A stretch of DNA of 64,000 nucleotides from Nocardioides luteus (GTDB taxonomy: Bacteria; Actinomycetota; Actinomycetes; Propionibacteriales; Nocardioidaceae). Position numbers and translations under genes: made by a program. How positions within the stretch are numbered: position 1 is the stretch's first letter; each line of letters begins with the position of its first letter. The notes beneath the pieces are model-generated. The model ran no database searches. It was not told the origin of the DNA and saw nothing but the letters and a program-made list of their open reading frames with translations. Positions 51,835 through 60,638 of this stretch are shown piece by piece. The stretch is taken from NCBI RefSeq assembly GCF_000960475.2, contig NZ_JZDQ02000019.1:50443-114442 (forward strand), read 5' to 3'.

Positions 51835-53478
51835 GTGGACCAGCCATGGTGGCGCGAAGCAGTCGCGTATCAGATCTACCCGCGCTCGTTCGCGGACTCG
51901 AACGGCGACGGGCTCGGTGACCTCCAGGGGATCACCGACCACCTGGACTACCTCGCCGCGCTGGGCGTCGACGCGGTCTGGATCTGCCCCTTCTACACCT
52001 CGCCGCAGAACGACCACGGCTACGACGTCGCCGACTACCGCGACGTCGACCCGATCTTCGGCACCCTCGAGGACGCCGATCGCATGATCGCGCGGGCGCA
52101 CGAGCTCGCCCTGAAGGTGATCGTCGACCTGGTGCCCAACCACACCTCCTCGGCGCACCCGTGGTTCATCGAGGCGCTCGCCGACGTGCCGGCCTCGCCG
52201 GCCCGCGACCGTTACATCTTCCGAGACGGCCGTGGCGAGGCGGGGGAGGAGCCGCCGACCAACTGGCGCTCGGTCTTCGGCGGTCCGGCCTGGACGCGGG
52301 TCGAGGACGGGCAGTGGTACCTGCACCTCTTCGACGACGACCAGCCCGACCTCAACTGGCACAACCCCGAGGTCGTCGCCGAGTTCACCGAGATCCTCAC
52401 CTTCTGGCTCGACCGCGGCGTCGACGGCTTCCGGGTCGACATCGCCCACGGCCTCTTCAAGGACCTGCGCGACCAGGTCGTCCCCGAGGGGCTCGCGCTC
52501 ACCTCCGATGCTGCGGTCATGTATCAGCGGGGCATCACCGACGCCCCGATGTGGGACAACCCGGGCGTTCACGAGATCTACCGTGCCTGGCGCAAGCTGA
52601 TCGACTCCTTCGACGGTGACCGGATGATGGTCGCCGAGGCGTGGACCCCTGGCCCCGCGGAGCTGCGACGCTACGTACGCGCCGACGAGTTCAACCAGGC
52701 CTTCAACTTCTCCTGGCTGCAGGCGCCCTGGTCGGCCGAGGCGTTCAGCGAGGTCATCGAGTCGACGCTGAAGGCGCTCGGTCCGTCGCGCGCGGCGCCG
52801 ACGTGGGTGCTGTCCAACCACGATGTCGTACGCCACCGCTCACGCTACGGCGACGGCCTGCAGGCTCTCCACCGGGCGCGGGCGGCGACCCTGACGATGC
52901 TGGCGCTTCCGGGCTCGGCCTACCTCTACCAGGGGGAGGAGCTGGGCCTGCCGCAGGTCTACCTGCCGCCGGAGTACCAGGAGGATCCGTGGTCGGAGAC
53001 CGGCGAGGGTGGTCGTGACGGCTGCCGGGTGCCGTTGCCGTGGAGCGGGTTCGAGCCGCCGTTCGGGTTCAGTGCCGTGCCCGACGAGGAGCTGCCGACC
53101 CAGCCGTGGCTCCCGCAGCCGGCCGAGTGGGTGGACCTCACCGTGGCCGCGCAGAACGGGGTCAGGGACTCGACGCTGGAGTTCTACCGGGCCGCGCTGG
53201 CGGCGCGACGGATCTACGCGCTCGGAGCCGACGAGGACGTCGAGATCCTGGACGCGCCCGAGGGTGTCGTCTCGTTCCGGCGCGGCGGGGTCGGCGGCTC
53301 CGAGGCCGTGCCCGGTCTGGGGGCACGGACCGACCTGATCGTCGTCCTCAACTGCGGGATGGAGCCGACGCCGCTGCCGGAGGGCGAGATCGTGATGTAC
53401 AGCGGCGACCCCGTCGTGGGTGACCTGCCCACCGACGCGGCGGTCTGGATCATCGCTCCGGCTCAGCGCACCGAATGA
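51835..53478 (+). CDS. GH13 alpha-glucosidase / oligo-1,6-glucosidase
   Basis: A 547-residue glycoside hydrolase family 13 enzyme. QIYPRSFADSNGDGLGDLQG near 13 (Ca-binding-like loop typical of oligo-1,6-glucosidase/alpha-glucosidase), DLVPNHTSSAHPWF near 99, GFRVDIAHGL near 198 (nucleophile Asp), VAEAW near 262 (acid Glu) and VLSNHDVVRHRSRYG near 325 (transition-state Asp) are all present. QGEELGLPQV near 363 is usual. No signal peptide, so it acts on imported oligosaccharides or trehalose-type sugars. GTG at 51835 with AGGGGA upstream. Its end overlaps a convergent gene by 16 nt. Confidence 0.93.
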   Translation: MDQPWWREAVAYQIYPRSFADSNGDGLGDLQGITDHLDYLAALGVDAVWICPFYTSPQNDHGYDVADYRDVDPIFGTLEDADRMIARAHELALKVIVDLVPNHTSSAHPWFIEALADVPASPARDRYIFRDGRGEAGEEPPTNWRSVFGGPAWTRVEDGQWYLHLFDDDQPDLNWHNPEVVAEFTEILTFWLDRGVDGFRVDIAHGLFKDLRDQVVPEGLALTSDAAVMYQRGITDAPMWDNPGVHEIYRAWRKLIDSFDGDRMMVAEAWTPGPAELRRYVRADEFNQAFNFSWLQAPWSAEAFSEVIESTLKALGPSRAAPTWVLSNHDVVRHRSRYGDGLQALHRARAATLTMLALPGSAYLYQGEELGLPQVYLPPEYQEDPWSETGEGGRDGCRVPLPWSGFEPPFGFSAVPDEELPTQPWLPQPAEWVDLTVAAQNGVRDSTLEFYRAALAARRIYALGADEDVEILDAPEGVVSFRRGGVGGSEAVPGLGARTDLIVVLNCGMEPTPLPEGEIVMYSGDPVVGDLPTDAAVWIIAPAQRTE

Positions 53479-53873
53479 CCGAAGTGCTGGTGATGGCCGT
53501 GCCCGTGGTGGTGCCCGTGGTGGCGTTGACGGCGGAAGACGAGCGCCCCGACCGCGATCGCGGCGAAGACCCACCACGGCACGCCCATCACCATCAGGCC
53601 GATCGCCACGAGCAGGAAGCAGGCGACCAGCGGGAAAACGCGTGGGCGTCCTCGGCCCGGCCGGCGGACGACCTGGGGCGGCTGCGGCGCGCTCCTCGGG
53701 AGGTCGGTGAAGAGCATCTCCAGGTCGGCGCGCACCTTGGCTGACCAGACCGCATCCAGACGCTCGTAGTAGTCGTCGTCGGAGAGCCGGCCGGTCGAGT
53801 AGTGCTCGGCGAGCCTCGCCGACGCCTCCTCCCGATCGGCCTCGCTCACCCGCAGGTTGTCGAGGTTGCTCAT
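53463..53873 (-). CDS. DUF1707 protein with a histidine-rich tail
   Basis: A 136-residue protein. Residues 5-55 are a DUF1707 domain: LRVSEADREEASARLAEHYSTGRLSDDDYYERLDAVWSAK. Two adjacent hydrophobic helices follow (PLVACFLLVAIGLMVMGV and WWVFAAIAVGALVF), and the C-terminus is strikingly His-rich, RRQRHHGHHHGHGHHQHFGH, which could bind metal. DUF1707 occurs in membrane-linked small proteins of actinobacteria. ATG at 53873 with AAGGGAG upstream. Overlaps the glucosidase gene by 16 nt. Confidence 0.88.
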   Translation of the reverse strand: MSNLDNLRVSEADREEASARLAEHYSTGRLSDDDYYERLDAVWSAKVRADLEMLFTDLPRSAPQPPQVVRRPGRGRPRVFPLVACFLLVAIGLMVMGVPWWVFAAIAVGALVFRRQRHHGHHHGHGHHQHFGHSVR

Positions 53874-53976
53874 GCCATCTCCCTTGTGAAAGCCGCTTCG
53901 ACTGTCGGCGTAGTGTCCCGATATATCGCGAGGGTACGCCCGAAGGAATGCGGTCGCAAGGGACTTTCGTCTGCCC

Positions 53977-54897
53977 TCAGGTGAGCAGCACGACGACCAG
54001 CAGGATCGCCGGCACGGTGGCCAGGGTGCTGACGAAGATGACGTCACGGGCCAGCAGCACGGCCCGGTTGTAGCGCTGCGCCACGACGAACACGTTCTGT
54101 GCGGTCGGCAGGGCCGAGAGCACGGTCACCGCCAGCAGGGCCTCGGCGTCGAGCCCGAGCAGGAACCGCCCGATGACGTACGCCGCCACCGGCTGGACCA
54201 CCTGCTTGGTCGCGACCACGGCCGCCAGGTCGAGCGGCGGCACGCCGCGACCCGGGAGCGGGCCGAGCCGGAGCGCGACCCCGTAGGCGATCAGCATCGA
54301 CGGGACCGCCATGCCCGCGACCAGATCCAGCGGGTCGGAGACCGGTGTGGGCAGGTCGAGGTCGGTGACGGAGAGCGCCACCCCGATGAGGGAGGCGACG
54401 GTGATCGGGTTGGTCAGCGGGCGGCGCAGGACCGCCCAGAACGAGAGCCTCGTGGTGCTGGCGTCGGCGTCGAGGATCACCAGCGCCAGCGGCTGGAGCA
54501 CGAGCATCTGCAGCAGGAGCGTCGGCGCGACCAGGACCGGGTCGCCCAGGACGTACGACGCGATCGGGAGGCCGAGGTTGCCGGCGTTGGCGTAGCAGCC
54601 GCACAGCGTCGCGACCACCGTGGTGCCCAGGTCGCGGCGGCGCAGGCGTGCGACGGTGACGACGAGGGTCGCCGAGACCAGCACGGCGCCGGCCACGGCG
54701 ACCAGGTTGCCGGAGAAGACGAACCCGAGGTCGCTGTCGTCCATCACGGTGATCAGCAGGGCCGGGCTGGCGACGTAGAACGCGAGCGTCGAGAGGGTGC
54801 GCTGGCCGTGCTGGTCGAGGATCTTGAGCTGGGCGAGCAGGGCGCCGAGGGCGATGAGGACGGTGATCGTGGCGAAGCCGGTGAAGACCCCCGCCAT
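53977..54897 (-). CDS. AEC-family (auxin efflux carrier-like) transporter
   Basis: A 306-residue membrane protein with about ten helices, the size of bacterial AEC permeases such as malonate/malate transporters. Landmarks include GALLAQLKILDQHGQRTLSTLAFYVASPALLI near 18, the conserved NAGNLGLPIASYVLGDP near 103 and LSALPTAQNVFVVAQRYNR near 265. It probably moves organic acids. It directly abuts the GntR gene (no gap) and shares its transcript, facing away from the MFS/AtuA operon. Confidence 0.88.
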   Translation of the reverse strand: MAGVFTGFATITVLIALGALLAQLKILDQHGQRTLSTLAFYVASPALLITVMDDSDLGFVFSGNLVAVAGAVLVSATLVVTVARLRRRDLGTTVVATLCGCYANAGNLGLPIASYVLGDPVLVAPTLLLQMLVLQPLALVILDADASTTRLSFWAVLRRPLTNPITVASLIGVALSVTDLDLPTPVSDPLDLVAGMAVPSMLIAYGVALRLGPLPGRGVPPLDLAAVVATKQVVQPVAAYVIGRFLLGLDAEALLAVTVLSALPTAQNVFVVAQRYNRAVLLARDVIFVSTLATVPAILLVVVLLT

Positions 54898-55611
54898 CTA
54901 CTGCTCGCGCCGCAGGTCGAGGAGTCCGCGGGCGGCGTGCTCGGTGACGATGCGCTCGGCCTCGACGGCGTCGCGGCCGCGCAGCGCGATCACGAGGGCG
55001 CGGTGCTCGGCGTAGCGGTCGGCGCCGAACTCATCGCCGGCCAGCAGGTGTGCTCGGGAGATCTCCCGCTGTCGCGACCGGGTCAGCGAGCGGGACTGCT
55101 CCAGGAGGCGGAGCAGCACCGGGTTGTGGGCTGCGGCGTTGACCTGCTCGTTGAAGCGGCCGAGCACGTCGAGGAAGCGGTCGGCGTGCTTCTCCACGGG
55201 TTTGCCGTCGCGGTGGCGCGCACGGATCAGGATGACCAGGTCGTCGGCCTCGTCGAGCAGCCGGTCGAGCTCGTCGAGCTCGTCATCGGTCGCATGCCTG
55301 GCCGCGAACCGGGCGGCGAGGCCGCGCAGGGCGACCTCCACCTCGGCCAGGTCGTGGCTGGCGTCCTCCTCGATCCGGGCCACCAGGGTCGTACGCGGCC
55401 CCACGCGCTCCACGAGACCGTCGAGCTCGAGCCGGCGGATCGCCTCGCGGACCGGGGTCGGGCTGACGCCCAGGCGCTCGGCCATGCCGCGCTCGGTCAC
55501 CTTGGCGCCCGGCTCGAGCTCGCCGGAGCCGATCTGGCTGCGTAGTGCCTGGTAGACGCGCTCGGCCACGGTCGTGGTCTCCGGCGTGGTCTCGGGGGAG
55601 GAGATCGACAT
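54898..55611 (-). CDS. GntR-family regulator, FCD type
   Basis: A 237-residue regulator. The N-terminal winged helix-turn-helix (residues about 15-80: VYQALRSQIGSGELEPGAKVTERGMAERLGVSPTPVREAIRRLELDGLVE) is GntR, and the helical C-terminus (VEVALRGLAARFAARHATDDE, then HADRFLDVLGRFNEQVNAAAHNPVL and EHRALVIALRGRDAVEAERIVTEHAARG) is an FCD ligand domain with the usual Asp/His metal ligands. It should control the divergent catabolic operon and its own. ATG at 55611. Confidence 0.92.
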   Translation of the reverse strand: MSISSPETTPETTTVAERVYQALRSQIGSGELEPGAKVTERGMAERLGVSPTPVREAIRRLELDGLVERVGPRTTLVARIEEDASHDLAEVEVALRGLAARFAARHATDDELDELDRLLDEADDLVILIRARHRDGKPVEKHADRFLDVLGRFNEQVNAAAHNPVLLRLLEQSRSLTRSRQREISRAHLLAGDEFGADRYAEHRALVIALRGRDAVEAERIVTEHAARGLLDLRREQ

Positions 55612-55637
55612 GGCCCTGATCTTAGGCCACTTTTCCA

Positions 55638-55673
55638 GAGGTGCCACCTCTTGACTATTTTGCTGTAGCAAAA
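55638..55673. promoter_or_regulatory. two perfect palindromes, probable GntR operator
   Basis: GAGGTG-c-CACCTC (55638-55650) and TTTTGCT-gt-AGCAAAA (55658-55673) lie between the divergent GntR and MFS genes. The second is a 7-2-7 perfect palindrome of the kind bound by FCD-type GntR dimers; the first is a 6-1-6 palindrome. Confidence 0.65.
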
Positions 55674-55719
55674 CTACTGTGAGCGCCGCCACAGACCAGA
55701 GATCACGGAGGTCCCTCTC

Positions 55720-57015
55720 GTGAGCACCACCATCCCCACCGCATCACCACGGCAGCTCGGGCCACGCCGGATCACCCTCCTCGTCGCGCTGGCGGTCTTC
55801 GCCCAGGAGTCGATGTGGAACTTCTACGACAGCCAGGTGCCGCCGCTGCTGCGCGAGCATCTGGCCAGCGCCGCCCTCGTCGGCTTCATCATGGGCATGG
55901 ACAACCTGCTCGGGATCTTCATCCAGCCGTGGATGGCCAACCGGTCCGACCGCACCCGCACCCGATGGGGCCGGCGGATGCCCTACCTCGCCGTCGGGAT
56001 GCCGATCGCGGCGCTGCTGTTCGTGATCCTGCCGCACGCGGCGGACACGCTTCCGCTGCTGATCGTCGTCATCGTCGCGTTCGCACTGGTGTCGAACTCG
56101 TTCAAGCCGATCGGCGAAGCGCTGGTCCCCGACTTCATCGCCCCCGAGCGCCGCAGCCGCGCCAACGCCGCGGTCAAGATCGCCTCCAGCCTCACCGTCA
56201 TCGTCGCGGCGCTGGTCAGCATCCTGCTGGTCGACGACCACCCGGCCCTCGCGTTCGCGGTGATCGCGCTGATCACGCTCGTCTCGGTGACCGTGCTGTG
56301 CCTCTCGATCCGGGACAGCTCCTCGCCCGGCTACCGGGCCGCGGTGGCCGAGGACGCCGCCGAAGAGGCCGCCGAGGACTCGACGAGCGTCGGACAGGCG
56401 CGCATCCGCGACACGATCCTGGAGATCGTGCGCGACCCCGACCGCAGCCGGCTGCTGCTGATCGTGGCGATCCTGGTCTTCGGCAGCGCCTGGGCGGGGT
56501 CCCGCGCGCTGGTGACGCCCTACGGCATGGAGACCCTCGGGTTGTCGCGTGGCGACGCGGGTGGGATCACCCTGCCGAGCGGGATCACCTTCCTGCTCGC
56601 CGCCTACCCGACCGCGCTGTTCGCCGAGCGCTTCGGCCGGCTGCGCACCATGATCGCCGGGATGGCGATCTTCGCGGCCGCCATGCTCCTCGGCACGCTG
56701 GTGCAGACGCCGACCGGCACCGTCGTGGCCTTCTGCATCGGTGCCGCCGGTGCCTCCGCCTTCCTGGTCAACGCCGTCGTCGTGCTGTGGAACCTGGCGC
56801 CCTCGGCGCGGGTCTTCGGGACGTACGCGGCGCTGTATGCGGTGGGCTGGCAGGCCGGTGCCTTCCTCGGGCCGGCGCTGATCGGCGGGGCCGTGGACGT
56901 CCTGGGCTGGCCGACGATGCTGCTCGACATCGCGGTCGTCGCGGCGGTCGCGGTCGTGATCGTGGTGCGGATCGACCGCCTCCAGCGGCGCACCGACGCC
57001 GAGAGGGCGGTGTGA
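55720..57015 (+). CDS. MFS transporter
   Basis: A 431-residue major facilitator with 12 predicted helices and an acidic loop at residues about 205-230. MANRSDRTRTRWGRRMPYLAVGMP near 70 is the MFS motif A region (D-R-x-x-x-R-x-G-R-R/K), and the form is close to glycoside/sugar-acid type (GPH-like) carriers. GTG at 55720 with GGAGG 8 nt upstream. First of four tightly coupled genes, so it probably imports the substrate metabolised by the others. Confidence 0.88.
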   Translation: MSTTIPTASPRQLGPRRITLLVALAVFAQESMWNFYDSQVPPLLREHLASAALVGFIMGMDNLLGIFIQPWMANRSDRTRTRWGRRMPYLAVGMPIAALLFVILPHAADTLPLLIVVIVAFALVSNSFKPIGEALVPDFIAPERRSRANAAVKIASSLTVIVAALVSILLVDDHPALAFAVIALITLVSVTVLCLSIRDSSSPGYRAAVAEDAAEEAAEDSTSVGQARIRDTILEIVRDPDRSRLLLIVAILVFGSAWAGSRALVTPYGMETLGLSRGDAGGITLPSGITFLLAAYPTALFAERFGRLRTMIAGMAIFAAAMLLGTLVQTPTGTVVAFCIGAAGASAFLVNAVVVLWNLAPSARVFGTYAALYAVGWQAGAFLGPALIGGAVDVLGWPTMLLDIAVVAAVAVVIVVRIDRLQRRTDAERAV

Positions 57016-57974
57016 GCGCGGTGGCCCTGATCCTGATCACCACCGACTACCTGCGGCCCGGCGACGAGGTCGACGACCTGCTCCGCTCCCACGGTCACCG
57101 GACCCGGTTCGCCTCCGGGGACCTGGTGACCGACCTCGCGGAGGCCGACGGTGCGCTGGTCGGTCACGACCCGCTCACCGCCGAGGTGCTGGCCTCCGCG
57201 GACCGGCTCAGAGCGGTCGTACGCACCGGCGTCGGCTACGACGCGATCGATGTCGTCGCCGCGGCCCGTGCCGGGATCACGGTCAGCAACCTGCCCGGGA
57301 TCAACGCGAATGCGGTCGCGGAGTACACGATGGGGCTGCTCCTCTCCTCCGCCCGCCGGCTGGTCGAGAGCGCCACCGGCGTCGCCTCCGGCGGCTGGCC
57401 GCGCGGGGACGGCCGCGAGCTGCGGGGCTCGGCCCTGGGCCTGATCGGCTACGGCGCCGCCGCGCGTGCGGTGGTCCCGCTGGCGAAGGCGTTCGGGATG
57501 AGGGTGCTGTGCACGACGGGCGTGCCGGTCGCGGAGCGAGCCGACGCAGACGTCGAGTTCGTGGAGCTGCCCGAGCTGCTGGCCGCGGCGGACTTCGTCT
57601 CGGTCCACACCGCGCTCACGCCGAAGACCCGGGGGCTGCTCGACGCCGCCGCGTTCGCCCTGATGAAGCCCGGGGCGGTGCTCGTGAACACCGCCCGCGG
57701 CGCGATCGTCGACGAGGAGGCGCTGGCCGCCGCCGTCCGGGAGGGGCGGATCGCCGGCGCCGCGCTCGACGTGGTCGCCGAGGAACCGCTGCCGGCCGAG
57801 AGCCCGCTGCGCGGGGTGCCCGGGATCGTCGTCCACTCCCACCTGGCCGGCCAGACCGCCGAGGCCCGCCGGGCCGCCGGCATCGAGGGCGCCTGTGAGC
57901 TCCTCGACGCCCTGGCCGGTCACCCGAAACACGCTGTCAACGCCCACCTGATCGAGAAGAGGGACAACCGATGA
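57012..57974 (+). CDS. D-2-hydroxyacid dehydrogenase
   Basis: A 320-residue NAD-dependent dehydrogenase of the D-isomer-specific family. Catalytic Arg in VNTARGAIVDEEAL near 230, Glu in ALDVVAEEPLP near 258 and His in VHSHLAGQT near 278 are in place. The Rossmann segment GLIGYGAAARAVVPLA near 148 has Ala for the third Gly, a small deviation. GTG at 57012 overlaps the MFS stop, and the stop overlaps the AtuA start. It interconverts a 2-oxo and a 2-hydroxy acid in the putative pathway. Confidence 0.9.
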   Translation: MSAVALILITTDYLRPGDEVDDLLRSHGHRTRFASGDLVTDLAEADGALVGHDPLTAEVLASADRLRAVVRTGVGYDAIDVVAAARAGITVSNLPGINANAVAEYTMGLLLSSARRLVESATGVASGGWPRGDGRELRGSALGLIGYGAAARAVVPLAKAFGMRVLCTTGVPVAERADADVEFVELPELLAAADFVSVHTALTPKTRGLLDAAAFALMKPGAVLVNTARGAIVDEEALAAAVREGRIAGAALDVVAEEPLPAESPLRGVPGIVVHSHLAGQTAEARRAAGIEGACELLDALAGHPKHAVNAHLIEKRDNR

Positions 57975-59347
57975 CCAACGCCGACTCCGTCAGCATCCTG
58001 GTGCCCAGCGGAATGCTGGGCGCCGGGTTCCCGGAGGAGACCGTCACCCGCGGGATCGCGCTGGGAGCGGACGTGATCGCCGTCGACGGCGGCTCCACCG
58101 ACTCCGGCCCCTACTACCTGGGTGCCTCGAAGCCGAAGACCACCGCTGCGGCGGTCGCCCGGGATCTACGCATCCTGCTCCGCGCCGCCGCGGGCGCCGG
58201 GATCCCGCTCATCGTCGGCTCCTGCGGCACCAGCGGCACCGACGACGGCGTCGACTGGGTCGCCGGGATCGTCTCCGATCTGCTCGCCGAGGAGGGCCTG
58301 TCGATGAAGGTCGCCCGGATCTACAGCGAGCAGCGCGCCGCCGACCTGAAGGAGCCGCTCGAGGCCGGCCGGATCCATCCGCTCCCGCCGCTGGGCGACC
58401 TGGACGTGGCGACCCTCGAGGAGTGCACCCACATCGTCGCGATGATGGGCCACGAGCCGATCGCCGAGGCGCTCGCCGCCGGGGCCCAGGTGGTGCTGGC
58501 AGGGCGGGCGACCGACACGGCCAACGCCGCTGCGTACGCGTTGCTGAGGGGGATGCCCGCCGGGCCGAGCTGGCATGCGGCCAAGATCGTCGAGTGCGGC
58601 GGCCAGTGCACGACCAACCCGCGGGCGGGCGGCGTCTTCGCGACCGTCGACCGCACCGGGTTCACCATCGAGCCGCTCGACGAGAACGCCGCGTGCACGC
58701 CGATCTCGGTGGCCGCGCACATGCTGTACGAGACGGCCAACCCCTTTGAGATGAGGGAGCCCGATGGCACCTTGGACGTGCGGGATGCCGTCTACACCGC
58801 GCTCGACGAGCGCCGGGTGCGTGTCGAGGGGTCGCGGTTCCACCACGCCGAGCAGCACACGATCAAGCTCGAGGGCGCCCGGATCAGCGGCTACGAGACG
58901 ATGTCGTTCTCCGCGATCCGGGACCCGCTGATCCTGAAGGACATCGAGGGCTGGGCCTCGCTGATGGACGTCGTGTTCACCCAGCGGGTGGAGCAGACCC
59001 TGGGCCTGACCAGGGACGACTACGACTACGACCTGCGCCTCTACGGCTACAACGCGGTCCTCGGTGACCTGGACCCGGCCACCGAGCCGCCGCGCGAGGT
59101 CGGGGTGATGCTCCTCGTGCGCGCCGCCGACCAGGACCTGGCCACCGCCGTCGCCAAGGTCGCCAACCCGCTGATGCTGCACCTGCCGGCGCAGGACATG
59201 GACTACCTGCCCAGCCTGGCGTTCCCGGGGTCGCCCGCCGAGGTCGAGCGGGGGGCTGCGTACGAGTTCGTGCTCAACCACGCCGTCGACAGCCTCACCC
59301 CGACCGCGATGTTCCGCACCGAGATGGAGGAGAAGCACGATGCCTGA
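57971..59347 (+). CDS. AtuA-like protein (DUF1446, acyclic terpene utilisation family)
   Basis: A 458-residue AtuA family protein. GMLGAGFPEETVTRGIALGADVIAVDGGSTDSGPYYLGA from residue 14 is the family N-terminus, followed by LIVGSCGTSGTDDGVDWV near 75, GHEPIAEALAAGAQVVLAGRATDTANAAAY near 160 and VECGGQCTTNP near 205. AtuA was first linked to citronellol breakdown but the family is also found with DUF4387 in organic-acid and aldarate catabolism, as here. The reaction is unknown. Its end overlaps the DUF4387 start by 8 nt. Confidence 0.9.
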   Translation: MTNADSVSILVPSGMLGAGFPEETVTRGIALGADVIAVDGGSTDSGPYYLGASKPKTTAAAVARDLRILLRAAAGAGIPLIVGSCGTSGTDDGVDWVAGIVSDLLAEEGLSMKVARIYSEQRAADLKEPLEAGRIHPLPPLGDLDVATLEECTHIVAMMGHEPIAEALAAGAQVVLAGRATDTANAAAYALLRGMPAGPSWHAAKIVECGGQCTTNPRAGGVFATVDRTGFTIEPLDENAACTPISVAAHMLYETANPFEMREPDGTLDVRDAVYTALDERRVRVEGSRFHHAEQHTIKLEGARISGYETMSFSAIRDPLILKDIEGWASLMDVVFTQRVEQTLGLTRDDYDYDLRLYGYNAVLGDLDPATEPPREVGVMLLVRAADQDLATAVAKVANPLMLHLPAQDMDYLPSLAFPGSPAEVERGAAYEFVLNHAVDSLTPTAMFRTEMEEKHDA

Positions 59348-59660
59348 GACCACCCTGGGTGACCTCGCGACCGAGGTCCGCTCCAAGAACGCCGGACCGT
59401 TCTGGATCACGATGGAGCTGTTCATGCGGGACGCCGACGGCTATCGGATCGCGGCCGACGAGACGTTCCTCCACGAGGGTGTCGTCGCCGACCTCTACCG
59501 GGTCGATCCGGGGTCGGTCCAGATCTTCCGGATCCCGTCGCTCAACGTCGTCAAGATCTCCTACCCGCGCCCGGTCTCGCAGGGCTCGCTGCGCGACCGC
59601 GACGTCCATGCCGGTCAGCACCACGTGCCGCTCGCGCAGCTGGTGGTGCCTGCCCACTAG
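59340..59660 (+). CDS. DUF4387 protein, partner of AtuA
   Basis: A 106-residue protein with the DUF4387 layout: LGDLATEVRSKNAGPFWITMELFMRD, FLHEGVVADLYRVDPGSVQIFRIPSLNVVKISYPRPVSQGSLRDRDVHAGQ. This is the usual companion of AtuA family proteins, and in some proteins the two are fused, so they probably form one enzyme. It overlaps the AtuA gene and ends the operon. Confidence 0.9.
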   Translation: MPETTLGDLATEVRSKNAGPFWITMELFMRDADGYRIAADETFLHEGVVADLYRVDPGSVQIFRIPSLNVVKISYPRPVSQGSLRDRDVHAGQHHVPLAQLVVPAH

Positions 59661-59666
59661 ATCGGT

Positions 59667-60371
59667 CTAGAGGTCGAGGTGGTCGGTGATCGCCTGGGCC
59701 CAGCGCTCGTAGCCCGCCGGGGAGGCGTGGAACCCGTCGGCCGCGAAGAAGGACGGCTCGGCGGGACCGAGGTCCGCCGAGCTCACCCACTGCACCGACG
59801 TACGTCCCGCGCAGACCAGCCGCGCCGCCTCGTCGAGCGCCTTCCCGCGCTCGGCGAGGTAGCGCCGCAGGGTGCGGGGGAGCGACGGGAACGCGCCGAA
59901 CTCCGGGATGCCCGGGAGGACGGTGTGCGCGGCGTGCTGCTCGAGGGTCTCCACGATCGCGGTGAGATCGCGCGTCCAGGCCTCGACCGGGCGGCGCGCG
60001 AGGATGTCGTTGACGCCGACCAGGAGCACGGCGAGGTCCCACTCGCCGGTGACCTTGGTGAGGATGCCGTGCCGGATCCGCTCGCTGGTCGCGCCGTACT
60101 TCCCCAGCGCCCGCCACTCGACCGGACGCTCGGTCCGCTTCCCGATCGCGCGTGCCATCGAGCCGGCGAAGGCGAGGTCGTGGGTGGGGGCGCCACGACC
60201 CGACGCGGACGAGTCGCCGATCACCAGCAGTCGCAGCGCGCCGGCTCCGTCCCCGGCCTCCGGACCCGGCACGAACCCCTTCGTCGGGCCGTCCGGACGG
60301 GGCTCCTTGCCGATGGTCCGGTGGACGTACGCGGCCTGTGCGGCGACCAGCGGGAGCAGCAGCGGATTCAT
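59667..60371 (-). CDS. SGNH/GDSL hydrolase
   Basis: A 234-residue esterase-fold protein. Block I LLVIGDSSASGRGA near 48 (nucleophile Ser), block II/III GKYGATSERI and LLVGVNDILARRP near 115 (Gly and Asn oxyanion residues) and block V DGFHASPAGYERWA near 215 (Asp, His) are present. A short hydrophobic start (MNPLLLPLVAAQAAYVH) could be a signal or anchor. The substrate is unknown. Convergent with DUF4387, 6 nt apart. Confidence 0.88.
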   Translation of the reverse strand: MNPLLLPLVAAQAAYVHRTIGKEPRPDGPTKGFVPGPEAGDGAGALRLLVIGDSSASGRGAPTHDLAFAGSMARAIGKRTERPVEWRALGKYGATSERIRHGILTKVTGEWDLAVLLVGVNDILARRPVEAWTRDLTAIVETLEQHAAHTVLPGIPEFGAFPSLPRTLRRYLAERGKALDEAARLVCAGRTSVQWVSSADLGPAEPSFFAADGFHASPAGYERWAQAITDHLDL

Positions 60372-60638
60372 CGTCTCTCCCTCGGCAGAATGTCGTGACG
60401 TACGTGCTCTTCCGTCGTTCTACAGCGCGTGCTCCGGCGGGTCTCCGACGTTGGCTGAACGGTGGGCGAATCTCCCCGGAAGGTTTGACACAGAGGGTCC
60501 TCATCCCGGTCACCGTTGGGGTACAAGACATGGGAATCAAAGACACGTGACCCGACTCACCGCGTGCCAGCCCTAGCATCACGCCCAGCTGTGAGCGCTC
60601 GACCACAACCCTCCCTCCACTCGAAGGAATGCGACGCC

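Noticed and set aside
60483..60537. Possible alternative-sigma promoter (GTTG ... GGGAAT, also TTGACA) before the acidic Gls24 gene
   Set aside because: Spacing and sequence match known consensus sequences only partly; TTGACA at 60485-60490 has no acceptable -10.
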